NCBI GenBank assembly: GCA_905207705.1
Contig: CAJLMA010000002.1
Location: 248,001-312,000 of the forward strand
Length of the DNA stretch: 64,000 bases
From: an uncultured Prevotellaceae bacterium
GTDB taxonomy: Bacteria > Bacteroidota > Bacteroidia > Bacteroidales > Muribaculaceae
Direction of reading: 5' to 3'
Translations under genes and position numbers: made by a program
The notes under the pieces: model-generated
Database searches by the model: none
Told to the model about the DNA's origin: nothing
The model's input: only the letters and a program-made list of their open reading frames with translations
Shown: one piece after another, positions 28,300-36,893 of the stretch
Numbering within the stretch: the stretch's first letter is position 1
How the letters are laid out: every line of letters starts with the position of its first letter

Positions 28300-29742
28300 T
28301 TATTTATGTAGGGTAAACGTAAATTCCAAACCTCCCGTAGAGATATTGCGCACACTGATGTTTCCTTGATGGAACAAGACGGCATTCTTCACTATCGACA
28401 ATCCCAATCCTGTACCTCCGAGTTTTCTTGACCGGCCTTCATCAACTCGATAGAACCGCTCAAACAATCTGTTGAGATGCTCCTCAGCTACGCCAACACC
28501 GTTGTCCGAGAACCTAAACTTGTAATATTCCGGCGTTTCTTCGACGAGTTCTATGAAAATATCTCGCCCACCCGAATAAGACAGCGAATTCGTAACCAAA
28601 TTATGGAAAATCGAATCAATAAGCGTTTCATTGCCGACGACAACAACATTGTCGGGTACATTGATATTGATACGCATCTGCTTTTCAGGTGGGAATAGCA
28701 CCACGTCACCTGCGACGTTATTTATCACTTCACTCACATTGACCTGTGTTTTCTTTATCTGGTCGCCAGCTTCTGTTATTCGTGTTATCACAGATATGTC
28801 ATGCAGCAACGAACACAGACGTTGCACATTTTGGTGAGCCTTGTCTATCAACGACAAAATAGTCTCTTTGTCAAAATGTTCCTTATTATTGACGATAGTT
28901 TCAAGACATGCTTGGATTGCATGTACAGGAGTTTTTATTTCATGGTTTATATTGCTCGTCAACTGATGCTTAATGCGCACTTTCTCCTGCTCTTCAAATA
29001 TGGCACTGCGCATGTTGGCATCACGTTCTTCTTTTGCTTGGTTCAATTTCTTATACAACCTTATAATTTGCTTGGAAATTTCACCAAGTTCGTCCGGTGG
29101 GAAACTCGACGTGTCGTAAGTCAAAATATTGCCCGATTCAGCCTGGGCTGCAAAATCGCTCAAGTTTTGGACACTTTGGCCGAGACGCTTGGTTGCAAAA
29201 TAGGCTATAACACTAACTATCACGGCAATTACCACTATTATCCACATATATATGGAGTCTATCCTGAAATAGGCCGTCAAAGATTCATTATAAGGCAATG
29301 CCGACCTGACTATGAGAGAATCACCACGAGTTGCCGAATAAAAATACTTATTCGAATTAGTTTGTGATTTTCTCATTATCGTATATCCGCTCCCTTTCGC
29401 CAAAGCATCCTGTATTTCCATGCGGCCAATGTGGTTCTCCATGTCTCCGTCATGCGAATTGTCAAACAACACATTTCCACTGAAGTCTATCACCGTTATG
29501 CGCACCGAGTCTTTGTGCGACACAAGGTCGATATATTGTTTGTCAACCTTATTGCCGCTTTGCTCTATTTCGTTCAATATGCGCAAATTAAGCATTTGCA
29601 AATCGGCATTTAGCGTCTCTACTTTGAACTCTTTTTCTCGTGTATATTGAAGCATGAAAAATGCAAATGTCAATATACAGGTAAAGACAACGATCAAGAA
29701 AAAAAGCCGTGTCTGGTAATTAAATTTAATCTTTGAAGCCAT
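28300..29742 (-). CDS. Sensor histidine kinase
   Basis: 480 residues. The longest frame starts at 29754 with a TTG; the ATG at 29742 (MASKIKFNYQ) is preferred. The order is: membrane helix 1 (LFFLIVVFTCILTFAFFML), a periplasmic sensor domain of about 130 residues, helix 2 (MWIIVVIAVIVSVIAYF), HAMP-like linker, HisKA with phospho-acceptor His267 (NINHEIKTP), and an HATPase domain with N (FHNLVTNSL), G1 (DNGVGVAE) and G2 (GGTGLGLSIV) boxes. It overlaps the response regulator by 17 bp and is followed by the phosphate transporter. A phosphate-related PhoR-like role is inferred from context only. Confidence 0.93.
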   Translation of the reverse strand: MASKIKFNYQTRLFFLIVVFTCILTFAFFMLQYTREKEFKVETLNADLQMLNLRILNEIEQSGNKVDKQYIDLVSHKDSVRITVIDFSGNVLFDNSHDGDMENHIGRMEIQDALAKGSGYTIMRKSQTNSNKYFYSATRGDSLIVRSALPYNESLTAYFRIDSIYMWIIVVIAVIVSVIAYFATKRLGQSVQNLSDFAAQAESGNILTYDTSSFPPDELGEISKQIIRLYKKLNQAKEERDANMRSAIFEEQEKVRIKHQLTSNINHEIKTPVHAIQACLETIVNNKEHFDKETILSLIDKAHQNVQRLCSLLHDISVITRITEAGDQIKKTQVNVSEVINNVAGDVVLFPPEKQMRININVPDNVVVVGNETLIDSIFHNLVTNSLSYSGGRDIFIELVEETPEYYKFRFSDNGVGVAEEHLNRLFERFYRVDEGRSRKLGGTGLGLSIVKNAVLFHQGNISVRNISTGGLEFTFTLHK

Positions 29743-30406
29743 ATCCGTAACCAAGTTTCGTAATTATGTTGTTTCCGTATTCTTTAAGTTTCTTTCTGAG
29801 CCGGTTTATGTTTACATCTATTGTCCTGTCGATGACCAAGACATCATTTTCCCACACCTTGTCGAGAATCTCTTCACGCGAAAAAATGCGGCCACGATTC
29901 TGCAAGAACAATTTTAGTATCTCAAATTCTTTCTTTGTCAGCAAGACCTCCTCGCCGTCTATCGAACATGACTTTTTCTCAACATCCACCATGAGAGTCT
30001 GATAGGAAAGAAAAACCTCATTGGATTCAAATTTTGTCCTGCGAAGCAAGCTCTTTATTCGTGCAACCAATTCTCTTATAGAAAAAGGCTTCTTTATGTA
30101 ATCGTCAACGCCTCGGCTAAAGCCGTCAATAAGATCATCTTCACTGTCTTTTGCGGTGCAAATTATAATTGGCACATCTTTCAAAGCCTCAGTAGCGCGA
30201 ATTTTTGAGGCAAAATCAAATCCGTTCATCTCTCCCATCATCACGTCGATTATGAACAAATCATAATCCGAAAGCTGCATTTTCATGGCTGCCTCGGCCG
30301 AGTTTGCCGTATCTACGTTATATCCGGCCAATTCAAGATTTAATTTTAATACTTCACAAATGGTGTCTTCATCGTCGACAACCAGTATATTGCTTTTTTG
30401 TGCCAT
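29726..30406 (-). CDS. OmpR/PhoB-family response regulator
   Basis: 226 residues. The receiver domain has acidic pair Asp11/Asp12, phospho-acceptor Asp54 (FIIDVMM), Thr84 and Lys106 (IKKPF). The C-terminal winged helix of the OmpR type (LTKKEFEILKLFLQNRGRIFSREEILDKVW...VDVNINRLRKKL) binds DNA. It is the first gene of the regulator-kinase-transporter run and diverges from cdsA across 328 bp of AT-rich spacer. Confidence 0.95.
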   Translation of the reverse strand: MAQKSNILVVDDEDTICEVLKLNLELAGYNVDTANSAEAAMKMQLSDYDLFIIDVMMGEMNGFDFASKIRATEALKDVPIIICTAKDSEDDLIDGFSRGVDDYIKKPFSIRELVARIKSLLRRTKFESNEVFLSYQTLMVDVEKKSCSIDGEEVLLTKKEFEILKLFLQNRGRIFSREEILDKVWENDVLVIDRTIDVNINRLRKKLKEYGNNIITKLGYGYGFKD

Positions 30407-30734
30407 AATTCGTTTAATTGAGAATCCAATTCCTTAACAATTGGCAAAATTACTTTTAAATTGTTTATTAAAAATAACAAACATGTAACGTTTCTATCGA
30501 CAAGCTCATCTATTCACAATATCTTAAAGCTGAAACTTCCCGTTTAAAAAACATAACTTGCCCAATGTTAAAGACAAAAATACATTCTGCAAGGCCAAAA
30601 TTAATAATAAATGTTCAATTCCGAACAATATCACCAAACAAAATTAAAATCTTCGTCGCTTTCAAATGCCGTCGCGCATTTGTTTTAATTAAGATAATTC
30701 CATAATTTTGTAATATAAATTTAATGAAACGACT
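30407..30734. other. Divergent intergenic region, response regulator / cdsA
   Basis: 328 bp, very AT-rich, with no credible gene. It holds the cdsA promoter (30679-30710, plus) and two TAATTTTG -7-like octamers on the minus strand at 30444-30451 and 30639-30646. The nearer one could serve the response regulator but has no TTG at 19-21 bp. The middle shows no clear hairpin or repeat. Confidence 0.6.
30679..30710 (+). promoter_or_regulatory. cdsA promoter
   Basis: TTTG (30679-30682), a 20-bp spacer and TAATTTTG (30703-30710) match the Bacteroidota consensus, 24 bp before the GTG start of cdsA. Confidence 0.75.
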
Positions 30735-31565
30735 GTGAAAAAGATATTAACACGAACGATTTCAGGATGCATATATGTGGCTCTTATAGTCATATCATTG
30801 ATTCTTGACACTCCATACCTTTTCTTCGGCTTATTCTCACTATTCATTATATTCGGAACATTTGAATTTCACCGCCTTGCAGGCCAAGAATCTTCATTGT
30901 TCAAACTTCTTGTGCCTCTGCTCGACTCTATAGGCGGCTTGGCAATGTTTGCAGGAATCATGCACATTTCCACAGGAAGCAGCTTGACGCTGCCATTAAC
31001 CGTCTATCTCGCCTATTTTGTCATAAGGATGGTAATCCAGCTATATGACAGAAACGACAATGCAATAGCATCCTTGTCGCACTCCTTCATGGGTCAGTTG
31101 TATGTGGCAATGCCCCTGTCGTTGCTCAATGTCATTTACTTCGACTTTGCACCACATATGCTGCTGTCCATATTCATAATGATTTGGCTAAACGACACCG
31201 GGGCTTTCTGCGTTGGCAGCCTCATTGGCAAGCACAAGCTTTTTGAAAGAATCTCACCTAACAAGTCTTGGGAAGGCTTTTGGGGCGGACTTGCATTCTG
31301 CGTCATAGCAGGAATCCTGTTTAGTACGGCATTCGGTTCGTATTTTTACGGATTGAACCTTGCCGAATGGATTCTGCTCGGTATTGTCGTATCTGTATTC
31401 TCGACATGGGGCGACTTGTGTGAATCACTAATCAAGCGTACACTCCATGTCAAAGACTCTGGCCACATCATTCCGGGACACGGAGGCTTGCTCGACCGCA
31501 TCGACAGCCTGCTATTAGTCGTTCCGGCATCTATCATATTTTTAATACTGACTTTCTTATCGTAA
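30735..31565 (+). CDS. cdsA: Phosphatidate cytidylyltransferase (CDP-diglyceride synthase)
   Basis: 276-residue multi-helix inner-membrane enzyme that makes CDP-diacylglycerol from CTP and phosphatidate, the branch point of phospholipid synthesis. The C-terminal family signature SLIKRTLHVKDSGHIIPGHGG followed by LDRIDS is intact. The start is GTG at 30735; the ATG 11 bp upstream hits a stop after four codons. It is followed 23 bp later by purM. Confidence 0.95.
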   Translation: MKKILTRTISGCIYVALIVISLILDTPYLFFGLFSLFIIFGTFEFHRLAGQESSLFKLLVPLLDSIGGLAMFAGIMHISTGSSLTLPLTVYLAYFVIRMVIQLYDRNDNAIASLSHSFMGQLYVAMPLSLLNVIYFDFAPHMLLSIFIMIWLNDTGAFCVGSLIGKHKLFERISPNKSWEGFWGGLAFCVIAGILFSTAFGSYFYGLNLAEWILLGIVVSVFSTWGDLCESLIKRTLHVKDSGHIIPGHGGLLDRIDSLLLVVPASIIFLILTFLS

Positions 31566-31588
31566 AAACAATACAATCCTGATATATT

Positions 31589-32755
31589 ATGGCAAATCAA
31601 CGTTATGACATGCGTGGCGTTTCCGCTTCAAAAGAAGATGTACACAACGCAATAAAAAATGTCGACAAAGGTCTATATCCAAGAGCTTTCTGTAAAATCA
31701 TCCCCGACATATTGGGCGGCGACACCGAATATTGCAACATCATGCATGCCGATGGAGCCGGCACAAAATCGTCCTTGGCTTATGTATACTGGAAAGAGAC
31801 TGGCGACCTCAGCGTGTGGAAAGGGATTGCCCAAGACTCTCTCATAATGAACATCGACGACCTTCTGTGCGTTGGCGCCACCGACAATATCCTGTTGTCT
31901 TCGACCATAGGCCGCAACAAGCTCCTGATTCCGGGAGAAGTAATTGCCGCCATCATCAACGGAACTGAGGAATTAATCAACGAGCTCGGTACCCTTGGAG
32001 TGAAAATCATATCGACAGGAGGTGAAACAGCCGACGTGGGTGACTTGGTGAGGACAATTATCGTGGACAGCACCGTGACATGCCGAATGAAACGAAGCGA
32101 TGTCATAAACAATGCCAACATTAGTGCCGGCGATGTAATTGTCGGGCTTGCATCATTTGGCAAAGCGACCTATGAAAAAGAATACAATGGCGGAATGGGC
32201 AGCAATGGCCTTACATCAGCGCGTCATGACGTATTCGCCAAATATTTGGCCGAGAAATATCCTGAAAGTTTCGACAAGAACGTACCCGCCGAGCTTGTTT
32301 ATTCAGGAGCTATGAATCTTACCGATATAGTAGAGAATGTTCCAGTAAATGCCGGCAAACTCGTTCTGTCGCCTACGCGTACATACGCTCCGGTAATAAA
32401 AAAGATTCTTGATTCAATGCGCAACAAAATCCACGGCATGGTACACTGCTCGGGTGGCGCACAAACCAAAATCATGCACTTCGTTGAAAACAAGCATGTC
32501 ATCAAAGATAATCTGTTCCCAACACCACCGCTGTTCAAATTAATACACGAGCAATCGGGTACCGACTGGAAAGAAATGTATAAAGTGTTCAATATGGGTC
32601 ACAGAATGGAACTCTATGTGAAACCCGAAGATGCACAAACCATCATTGACATTTCAAACAGCTTTAACATTGAAGCTCGCATCGTCGGACGCGTGGAAGA
32701 TGCCGAAGAAAACAAATTGACGATAATGTCGGAACACGGCACATTTGAATATTAA
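31589..32755 (+). CDS. purM: Phosphoribosylformylglycinamidine cyclo-ligase (AIR synthase)
   Basis: 388 residues, the longer AIR synthase form of Bacteroidales. It closes the imidazole ring in purine synthesis with ATP. PurM-family signatures include MHADGAGTKSSLAY, NIDDLLCVGATDNILLSSTIGRN, STGGETADVGD, GLASFGKATYEKEYNGGMGSNGLTSARHD and MVHCSGGAQTK. No other pur gene is adjacent; cdsA precedes it and the MltF-like gene follows, with a start 58 bp after the stop. Confidence 0.9.
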   Translation: MANQRYDMRGVSASKEDVHNAIKNVDKGLYPRAFCKIIPDILGGDTEYCNIMHADGAGTKSSLAYVYWKETGDLSVWKGIAQDSLIMNIDDLLCVGATDNILLSSTIGRNKLLIPGEVIAAIINGTEELINELGTLGVKIISTGGETADVGDLVRTIIVDSTVTCRMKRSDVINNANISAGDVIVGLASFGKATYEKEYNGGMGSNGLTSARHDVFAKYLAEKYPESFDKNVPAELVYSGAMNLTDIVENVPVNAGKLVLSPTRTYAPVIKKILDSMRNKIHGMVHCSGGAQTKIMHFVENKHVIKDNLFPTPPLFKLIHEQSGTDWKEMYKVFNMGHRMELYVKPEDAQTIIDISNSFNIEARIVGRVEDAEENKLTIMSEHGTFEY

Positions 32756-32813
32756 CGTGCCATCTGTGTCCTATTTACACTCATCTCCTACTCTCACATT
32801 TCACTGTAATATC

Positions 32814-34217
32814 ATGGGAAAAAATCTGTTGAGCATCCTTTTTCTATCATTGACATTCTTGTCGATGGCACTTGGCTCATGCGACAAACACTCCAATAAA
32901 AACCATCCCAAAGAAGAATTGCCCGATACGATACTTGTAGGAACACTTTACAGCCCTACATCTTTCTTTATATACCGTGAAGACACTTTAGGATATGAAT
33001 ATGAACGCATCTGTAATTTTGCCGCAGACAAAGGCATAGGGATAAAGTTTCTCGTAGCTCATAACATGCAGTCGATGATTGAAATGCTCGACTCCGGAAA
33101 GATTGACTTGATTGCTTATGAAATTCCGATAACGGCCGAATATCAAAGTAAAGTACTGAACTGCGGACAAGAAAACATAACATGGCAAATACTTGTGCAG
33201 CCCAAATCCGACTCATTGATAACCGATGTGACACAACTCATAGGCAAAGACATATATGTCGAAAAAGGTTCAAAATACGAAGCTCGCTTGATAAATCTTG
33301 ACAATGAAATCGGAGGAGGCATAAACATTCACACAATAAACAGGGATTCGATAATCACCGAAGATTTAATAGGAATGGTGGCCGACGGGGAATTGCCGCT
33401 GACTGTTGTCGACAGCGACATTGCACGTTTAAACCGCACATATTATGACAACATCGACATTTCATTGGAAATAAGTTTTCCGCAACGTGCTGCATGGGCT
33501 GTCGCCAAAGACAAAAAATGGCTTGCCGACTCGATAAACGAATGGTCTAAAATTGAGAAAGCAAAACCTGAATATAAAATGGTACTGAAACGGTATTTCG
33601 AAATGAGCAAAATCGGAATAACCGATGACGATACTGATGTAATAAAAAAGATTAACGAAAACCTGAGGCATGGCATAATCTCAGATTACGACAACCTGTT
33701 CAAGAAACATGCAACTCTCATAAATTGGGACTGGCGCATACTTGCAGCCCAGGCTTGGGTCGAGTCTCGCTTCAAGCCAAATGCAAGGTCATGGGCCGGT
33801 GCAACAGGATTAATGCAGCTGATGCCTCGCACGGCAAGAGCCTACGGACTTAACGACAATGAGTTTACAAATCCTGACAAAAACATAGAAGCAGCTGTAA
33901 AAAGCATTAAAGACCTCGACAAGTCTTTGATGAAATATGTACCCGACGACAATGAACGTATATATTTCATCATCGCGGCATATAATTCAGGCATTGGGCA
34001 CATATATGATGCAATAGCACTGGCAAAAAAATATGGTAAAGACCCGTCGAGATGGTTTGGCAACGTGGAAGATGCCCTGTTATGGAAAGCCAATCCTGAA
34101 TATTACAACGACGATGCTTGCCGATTTGGATACTTTAGAGGGAAACAAACTGTCGCTTATGTAAAAGAGGTCTTTAAACACTACAATATTTACAAGTCTA
34201 AAATTAAACTCGACTAA
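32814..34217 (+). CDS. mltF: MltF-type membrane-bound lytic transglycosylase (lipoprotein)
   Basis: 467 residues from the ATG at 32814, which opens a lipoprotein signal (SMALGSC, Cys23). The longer frame from 32745 adds 23 residues without signal character and overlaps purM. Residues about 40-270 are a solute-binding-protein-like (SBP_bac_3) domain. Residues about 300-450 are the SLT lysozyme-like domain with catalytic Glu317 (AWVESRF), GLMQLMPRTA and AAYNSGIGH. It cleaves peptidoglycan glycan strands to 1,6-anhydro products. A second peptidoglycan enzyme, the NlpC/P60 lipoprotein, is its convergent neighbour. Confidence 0.9.
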   Translation: MGKNLLSILFLSLTFLSMALGSCDKHSNKNHPKEELPDTILVGTLYSPTSFFIYREDTLGYEYERICNFAADKGIGIKFLVAHNMQSMIEMLDSGKIDLIAYEIPITAEYQSKVLNCGQENITWQILVQPKSDSLITDVTQLIGKDIYVEKGSKYEARLINLDNEIGGGINIHTINRDSIITEDLIGMVADGELPLTVVDSDIARLNRTYYDNIDISLEISFPQRAAWAVAKDKKWLADSINEWSKIEKAKPEYKMVLKRYFEMSKIGITDDDTDVIKKINENLRHGIISDYDNLFKKHATLINWDWRILAAQAWVESRFKPNARSWAGATGLMQLMPRTARAYGLNDNEFTNPDKNIEAAVKSIKDLDKSLMKYVPDDNERIYFIIAAYNSGIGHIYDAIALAKKYGKDPSRWFGNVEDALLWKANPEYYNDDACRFGYFRGKQTVAYVKEVFKHYNIYKSKIKLD

Positions 34218-34254
34218 GACTTGAATATGACTATTAATACGCAATAGCTGAATA

Positions 34255-34746
34255 CTAAAACTTCACCCGGCCCGACGAAACATAGGTACGCATGTAATAA
34301 TCCTCATCAAGCCCACTAACTATGACTCCTCGACTCGTTGAAGCGTGAACAAATTTACCATTCTTCAAATATATCCCGACGTGGTTTATCTTTTTTGACC
34401 TTCCTGTGGAAAAAAACACAAGATCGCCTTCTTTCAAATCGTCTTTCTTTATTTTACTGCAATTTTTCTCATATATTAAATTGGAACTGCGTTGCAAGCT
34501 CACGCCATATACCTTTTTATATACTTGCACGATAAATCCCGAGCAATCAACTCCGCGCTTGCTGTTTCCGCCATACTTATATGGTACCCCAATCCATGAT
34601 TTCACCTCGTCATACAAATAATCGCGCCGGCTCTCACATTGTACGGTTTCATCTCGGACATACGTCACGTCTTTATGCGTCCGGCATGAAAACAGACTGC
34701 TGCAAGCAACTATGGCCGAAAAAACAAATATTTTGCATATTGACAT
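34255..34746 (-). CDS. NlpC/P60 family lipoprotein (peptidoglycan endopeptidase)
   Basis: 163 residues from the ATG at 34746, which gives a clean lipoprotein signal (CSSLFSC, Cys21). The upstream ATG at 34773 is only about four bases from the promoter -7 box. The NlpC/P60 domain has catalytic Cys68 (VDCSGF), His122 (INHVGIY) and His134 (KFVHAS). It likely hydrolyses D-gamma-glutamyl-diamino acid bonds of stem peptides. It stands alone with its own promoter. Confidence 0.88.
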   Translation of the reverse strand: MSICKIFVFSAIVACSSLFSCRTHKDVTYVRDETVQCESRRDYLYDEVKSWIGVPYKYGGNSKRGVDCSGFIVQVYKKVYGVSLQRSSNLIYEKNCSKIKKDDLKEGDLVFFSTGRSKKINHVGIYLKNGKFVHASTSRGVIVSGLDEDYYMRTYVSSGRVKF

Positions 34747-34776
34747 GTCGTATATCCTATGATTTGGCATCATCTA

Positions 34777-34807
34777 CAAATATACCAAGTTTCCATGGCA
34801 ATGACAA
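34777..34807 (-). promoter_or_regulatory. Promoter of the NlpC/P60 gene
   Basis: Minus-strand TTG (34805-34807), a 20-bp spacer and TATATTTG (34777-34784). The predicted transcript start lies near 34770. Confidence 0.65.
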
Positions 34808-34821
34808 CTCAATGCACATTA

Positions 34822-34860
34822 TAAAAATACGCGCCTTGCAAGTTTTTTTGCAAGACGCGC
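34822..34860 (-). terminator. Terminator after the DUF5606 gene
   Basis: A 10-bp stem with one mismatch (34830-34839 with 34850-34859) is followed on the minus strand by ATTTTTAT. Confidence 0.82.
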
Positions 34861-34889
34861 ACAACAAAAAATATGTTTCAATTCATTAT

Positions 34890-35345
34890 TTATTCCGCAT
34901 TGGCCGCATCGACATCTTTGCCTTCTTCTGCAGTACCATCCTTACTTTCTTCTTGGTCATCTACAAACTTATCAAAACCGGCTTCGACCAATAAATTGTA
35001 CCATGATATTACTTTCTTTATATCGGTATCATAAACGCGGTCGCGATCATAATCGGGCAACACCTCGTTGAAGAATTCATGCAATGAAGAACTGTTCTTT
35101 ACAATTGCCTTATCGATGGTTTTTCCATCATATATTTTGTAAATGGTTTCAAATACATTTGCAAGAGGCACTTCCTCTTCAGTTGTATATATGGCAATGT
35201 CGCCAAGAGATATTATCTTATTGTAGGAATAAGCCGGGAAACGTTTTTTATCGCCAAGGCTTTCTACTATGATTATATTCTTTCCGTAAGAAACCAACTT
35301 ATACAATCCCGGCTTGCCGGAGATAGATAAAATTTGCTTTAACAT
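34890..35345 (-). CDS. DUF5606 domain-containing protein
   Basis: 151 residues. The first ~135 match the DUF5606 family of Bacteroidota (LKQILSISGKPGLYKLVSYGKNIIIVESL...IYTTEEEVPLANVFETIY). The fold is predicted to be small and alpha/beta, and the protein cytoplasmic, with no known function. The tail is acidic (EESKDGTAEEGKDVD). It is monocistronic, between a terminator downstream and 144 bp of AT-rich spacer upstream. Confidence 0.85.
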   Translation of the reverse strand: MLKQILSISGKPGLYKLVSYGKNIIIVESLGDKKRFPAYSYNKIISLGDIAIYTTEEEVPLANVFETIYKIYDGKTIDKAIVKNSSSLHEFFNEVLPDYDRDRVYDTDIKKVISWYNLLVEAGFDKFVDDQEESKDGTAEEGKDVDAANAE

Positions 35346-35489
35346 AATTCTTCTTTCTAATTTTTTATTTTATATCTAAATATTTAGCTACTTTTTCTGC
35401 GCAAACAAAAAAAGATTGAGGACAAAAATACAACAAAACACCGAGTATTGCGAAAAGAATTGCCAATTAGTCTCCTCTTTAAAAATATT

Positions 35490-36392
35490 TCACACCGGCT
35501 TTGTAATCTTCTTCAGCCCGTTCAATACAGTTCTTATTTGTTCGTAAGTAGTTATCCTTGTCGGTACAAGTGGCAGCCTCAACTCATTTTCAATTAAACC
35601 CATCGCATTAAGCAAGCATTTTACCCCGGCAGGATTGCCGTCCACAAACAATAAACTGAACAATTCGGTGAACCTGTGATGTATTTCCAAAGCATTTTCA
35701 AAGTCACCGTCAAGTGCAAGACGCACCATGCGGCTAAACTCTCGTGGGAACGCATTGCCTATAACCGAAATTACTCCGACAGCTCCAAGAGTAATCAACG
35801 GGAATGTAATGCCGTCATCCCCCGAAATAACCATGAACTCCTTGGATTTCTTCTTGATTATCTCATCCATTTGCGAAATGTTTCCCGATGCTTCTTTTAC
35901 TCCTATGATATTGTCAAAATCATGCGCAAGGCGCAAGCATGTCTCGGGCAACATGTTTACTCCCGTCCGCCCAGGCACATTATACAATATAATTGGTATC
36001 GGACTTGCCTTGGCAATGGCTTTATAATGTTGATATATACCTTCCTGCGAAGGTTTATTATAATAAGGCACAACCGATAATATGGCACTAAAAGGTGACA
36101 AATCTAATGTTTTTACTGCCTCCACTATGGCCATCGTGTTGTTTCCTCCAAGACCGAGTACAAGCGGGACACGTCCATGAACCCTGCGAACTACAAACGT
36201 CCGCACCTCTTCCTGCTCTTCAGCCGTCAATGTTGCCGTTTCGGCTGTAGTGCCGAGAACGACAAGATAATCAATCCCGTTGCTTATTTGATATTCAAGC
36301 AGTCTGCCCAAAGCCTCATAATCAACAGATTTATCTTTATGAAATGGGGTTATCAATGCAACACCCATTCCTTTTAAATTTATTCCTGCCAT
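35490..36392 (-). CDS. dapA: 4-hydroxy-tetrahydrodipicolinate synthase
   Basis: 300 residues from the ATG at 36392; the longer frame begins with a TTG at 36407. It condenses pyruvate with aspartate semialdehyde, the first step of the lysine/diaminopimelate branch. Visible residues are the GTTAE motif near 48, Tyr137 (LYNVPGRTG) and the Schiff-base Lys166 (GVKEASGN). lysC and lysA, the entry and exit of the same pathway, lie 0.5-3 kb away on the same strand but in a separate transcript. Confidence 0.96.
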   Translation of the reverse strand: MAGINLKGMGVALITPFHKDKSVDYEALGRLLEYQISNGIDYLVVLGTTAETATLTAEEQEEVRTFVVRRVHGRVPLVLGLGGNNTMAIVEAVKTLDLSPFSAILSVVPYYNKPSQEGIYQHYKAIAKASPIPIILYNVPGRTGVNMLPETCLRLAHDFDNIIGVKEASGNISQMDEIIKKKSKEFMVISGDDGITFPLITLGAVGVISVIGNAFPREFSRMVRLALDGDFENALEIHHRFTELFSLLFVDGNPAGVKCLLNAMGLIENELRLPLVPTRITTYEQIRTVLNGLKKITKPV

Positions 36393-36528
36393 AATAAACG
36401 CAATCAATCTTCACCTAAAGGCTGTCTTAATTTTACACTATGATGCATAATCGTCATATACAATGGCACCATATTTGTAAATTTATGACATGAGAATATA
36501 TATTTTAATTCAATAGCCCTAAGTTATT

Positions 36529-36825
36529 ATGAACAATTTTTTATCATTAATATCAGGTAAGAAACCTGTACTTGTGGATTTTTATGCAACATGGTGCGGT
36601 CCATGCAAAGCAATGTCACCAATCATTGTCGATGTAAAATCTAAAATCGGAGACAAGGCCACAGTAATAAAAATCGATGTAGACCAAAACCCGAACCTCT
36701 GCACGCAGTACGACATAAGATCGGTTCCGACACTTATGATTTTTAAGGAAGGCCGGCTTCTCTGGAGAGGCATAGGCGTTCACCCGAGCAATGAATTAGT
36801 ATCCATATTGGAACAATTCATATAA
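36529..36825 (+). CDS. trxA: Thioredoxin
   Basis: 98 residues, one thioredoxin fold. The active site is WCGPC with Cys23 and Cys26, and the cis-proline region is SVPTLMIFKEG. No signal peptide is seen, so it is a cytoplasmic disulfide reductase. It is a single-gene transcript between divergent dapA and convergent lysA. Confidence 0.95.
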   Translation: MNNFLSLISGKKPVLVDFYATWCGPCKAMSPIIVDVKSKIGDKATVIKIDVDQNPNLCTQYDIRSVPTLMIFKEGRLLWRGIGVHPSNELVSILEQFI

Positions 36826-36837
36826 CCATAAAACATT

Positions 36838-36890
36838 AATGGCAGAGTAATACAAGAATTACACTTTATTATCCTGCCATTCTTATTTTT
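36838..36890 (+). terminator. Terminator between trxA and lysA
   Basis: An 8-bp outer stem (AATGGCAG 36838-36845 with 36874-36881) plus inner TAATA/TATTA pairing precedes a run of seven T (36886-36892). It lies between convergent genes. Confidence 0.75.
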
Positions 36891-36893
36891 TTA

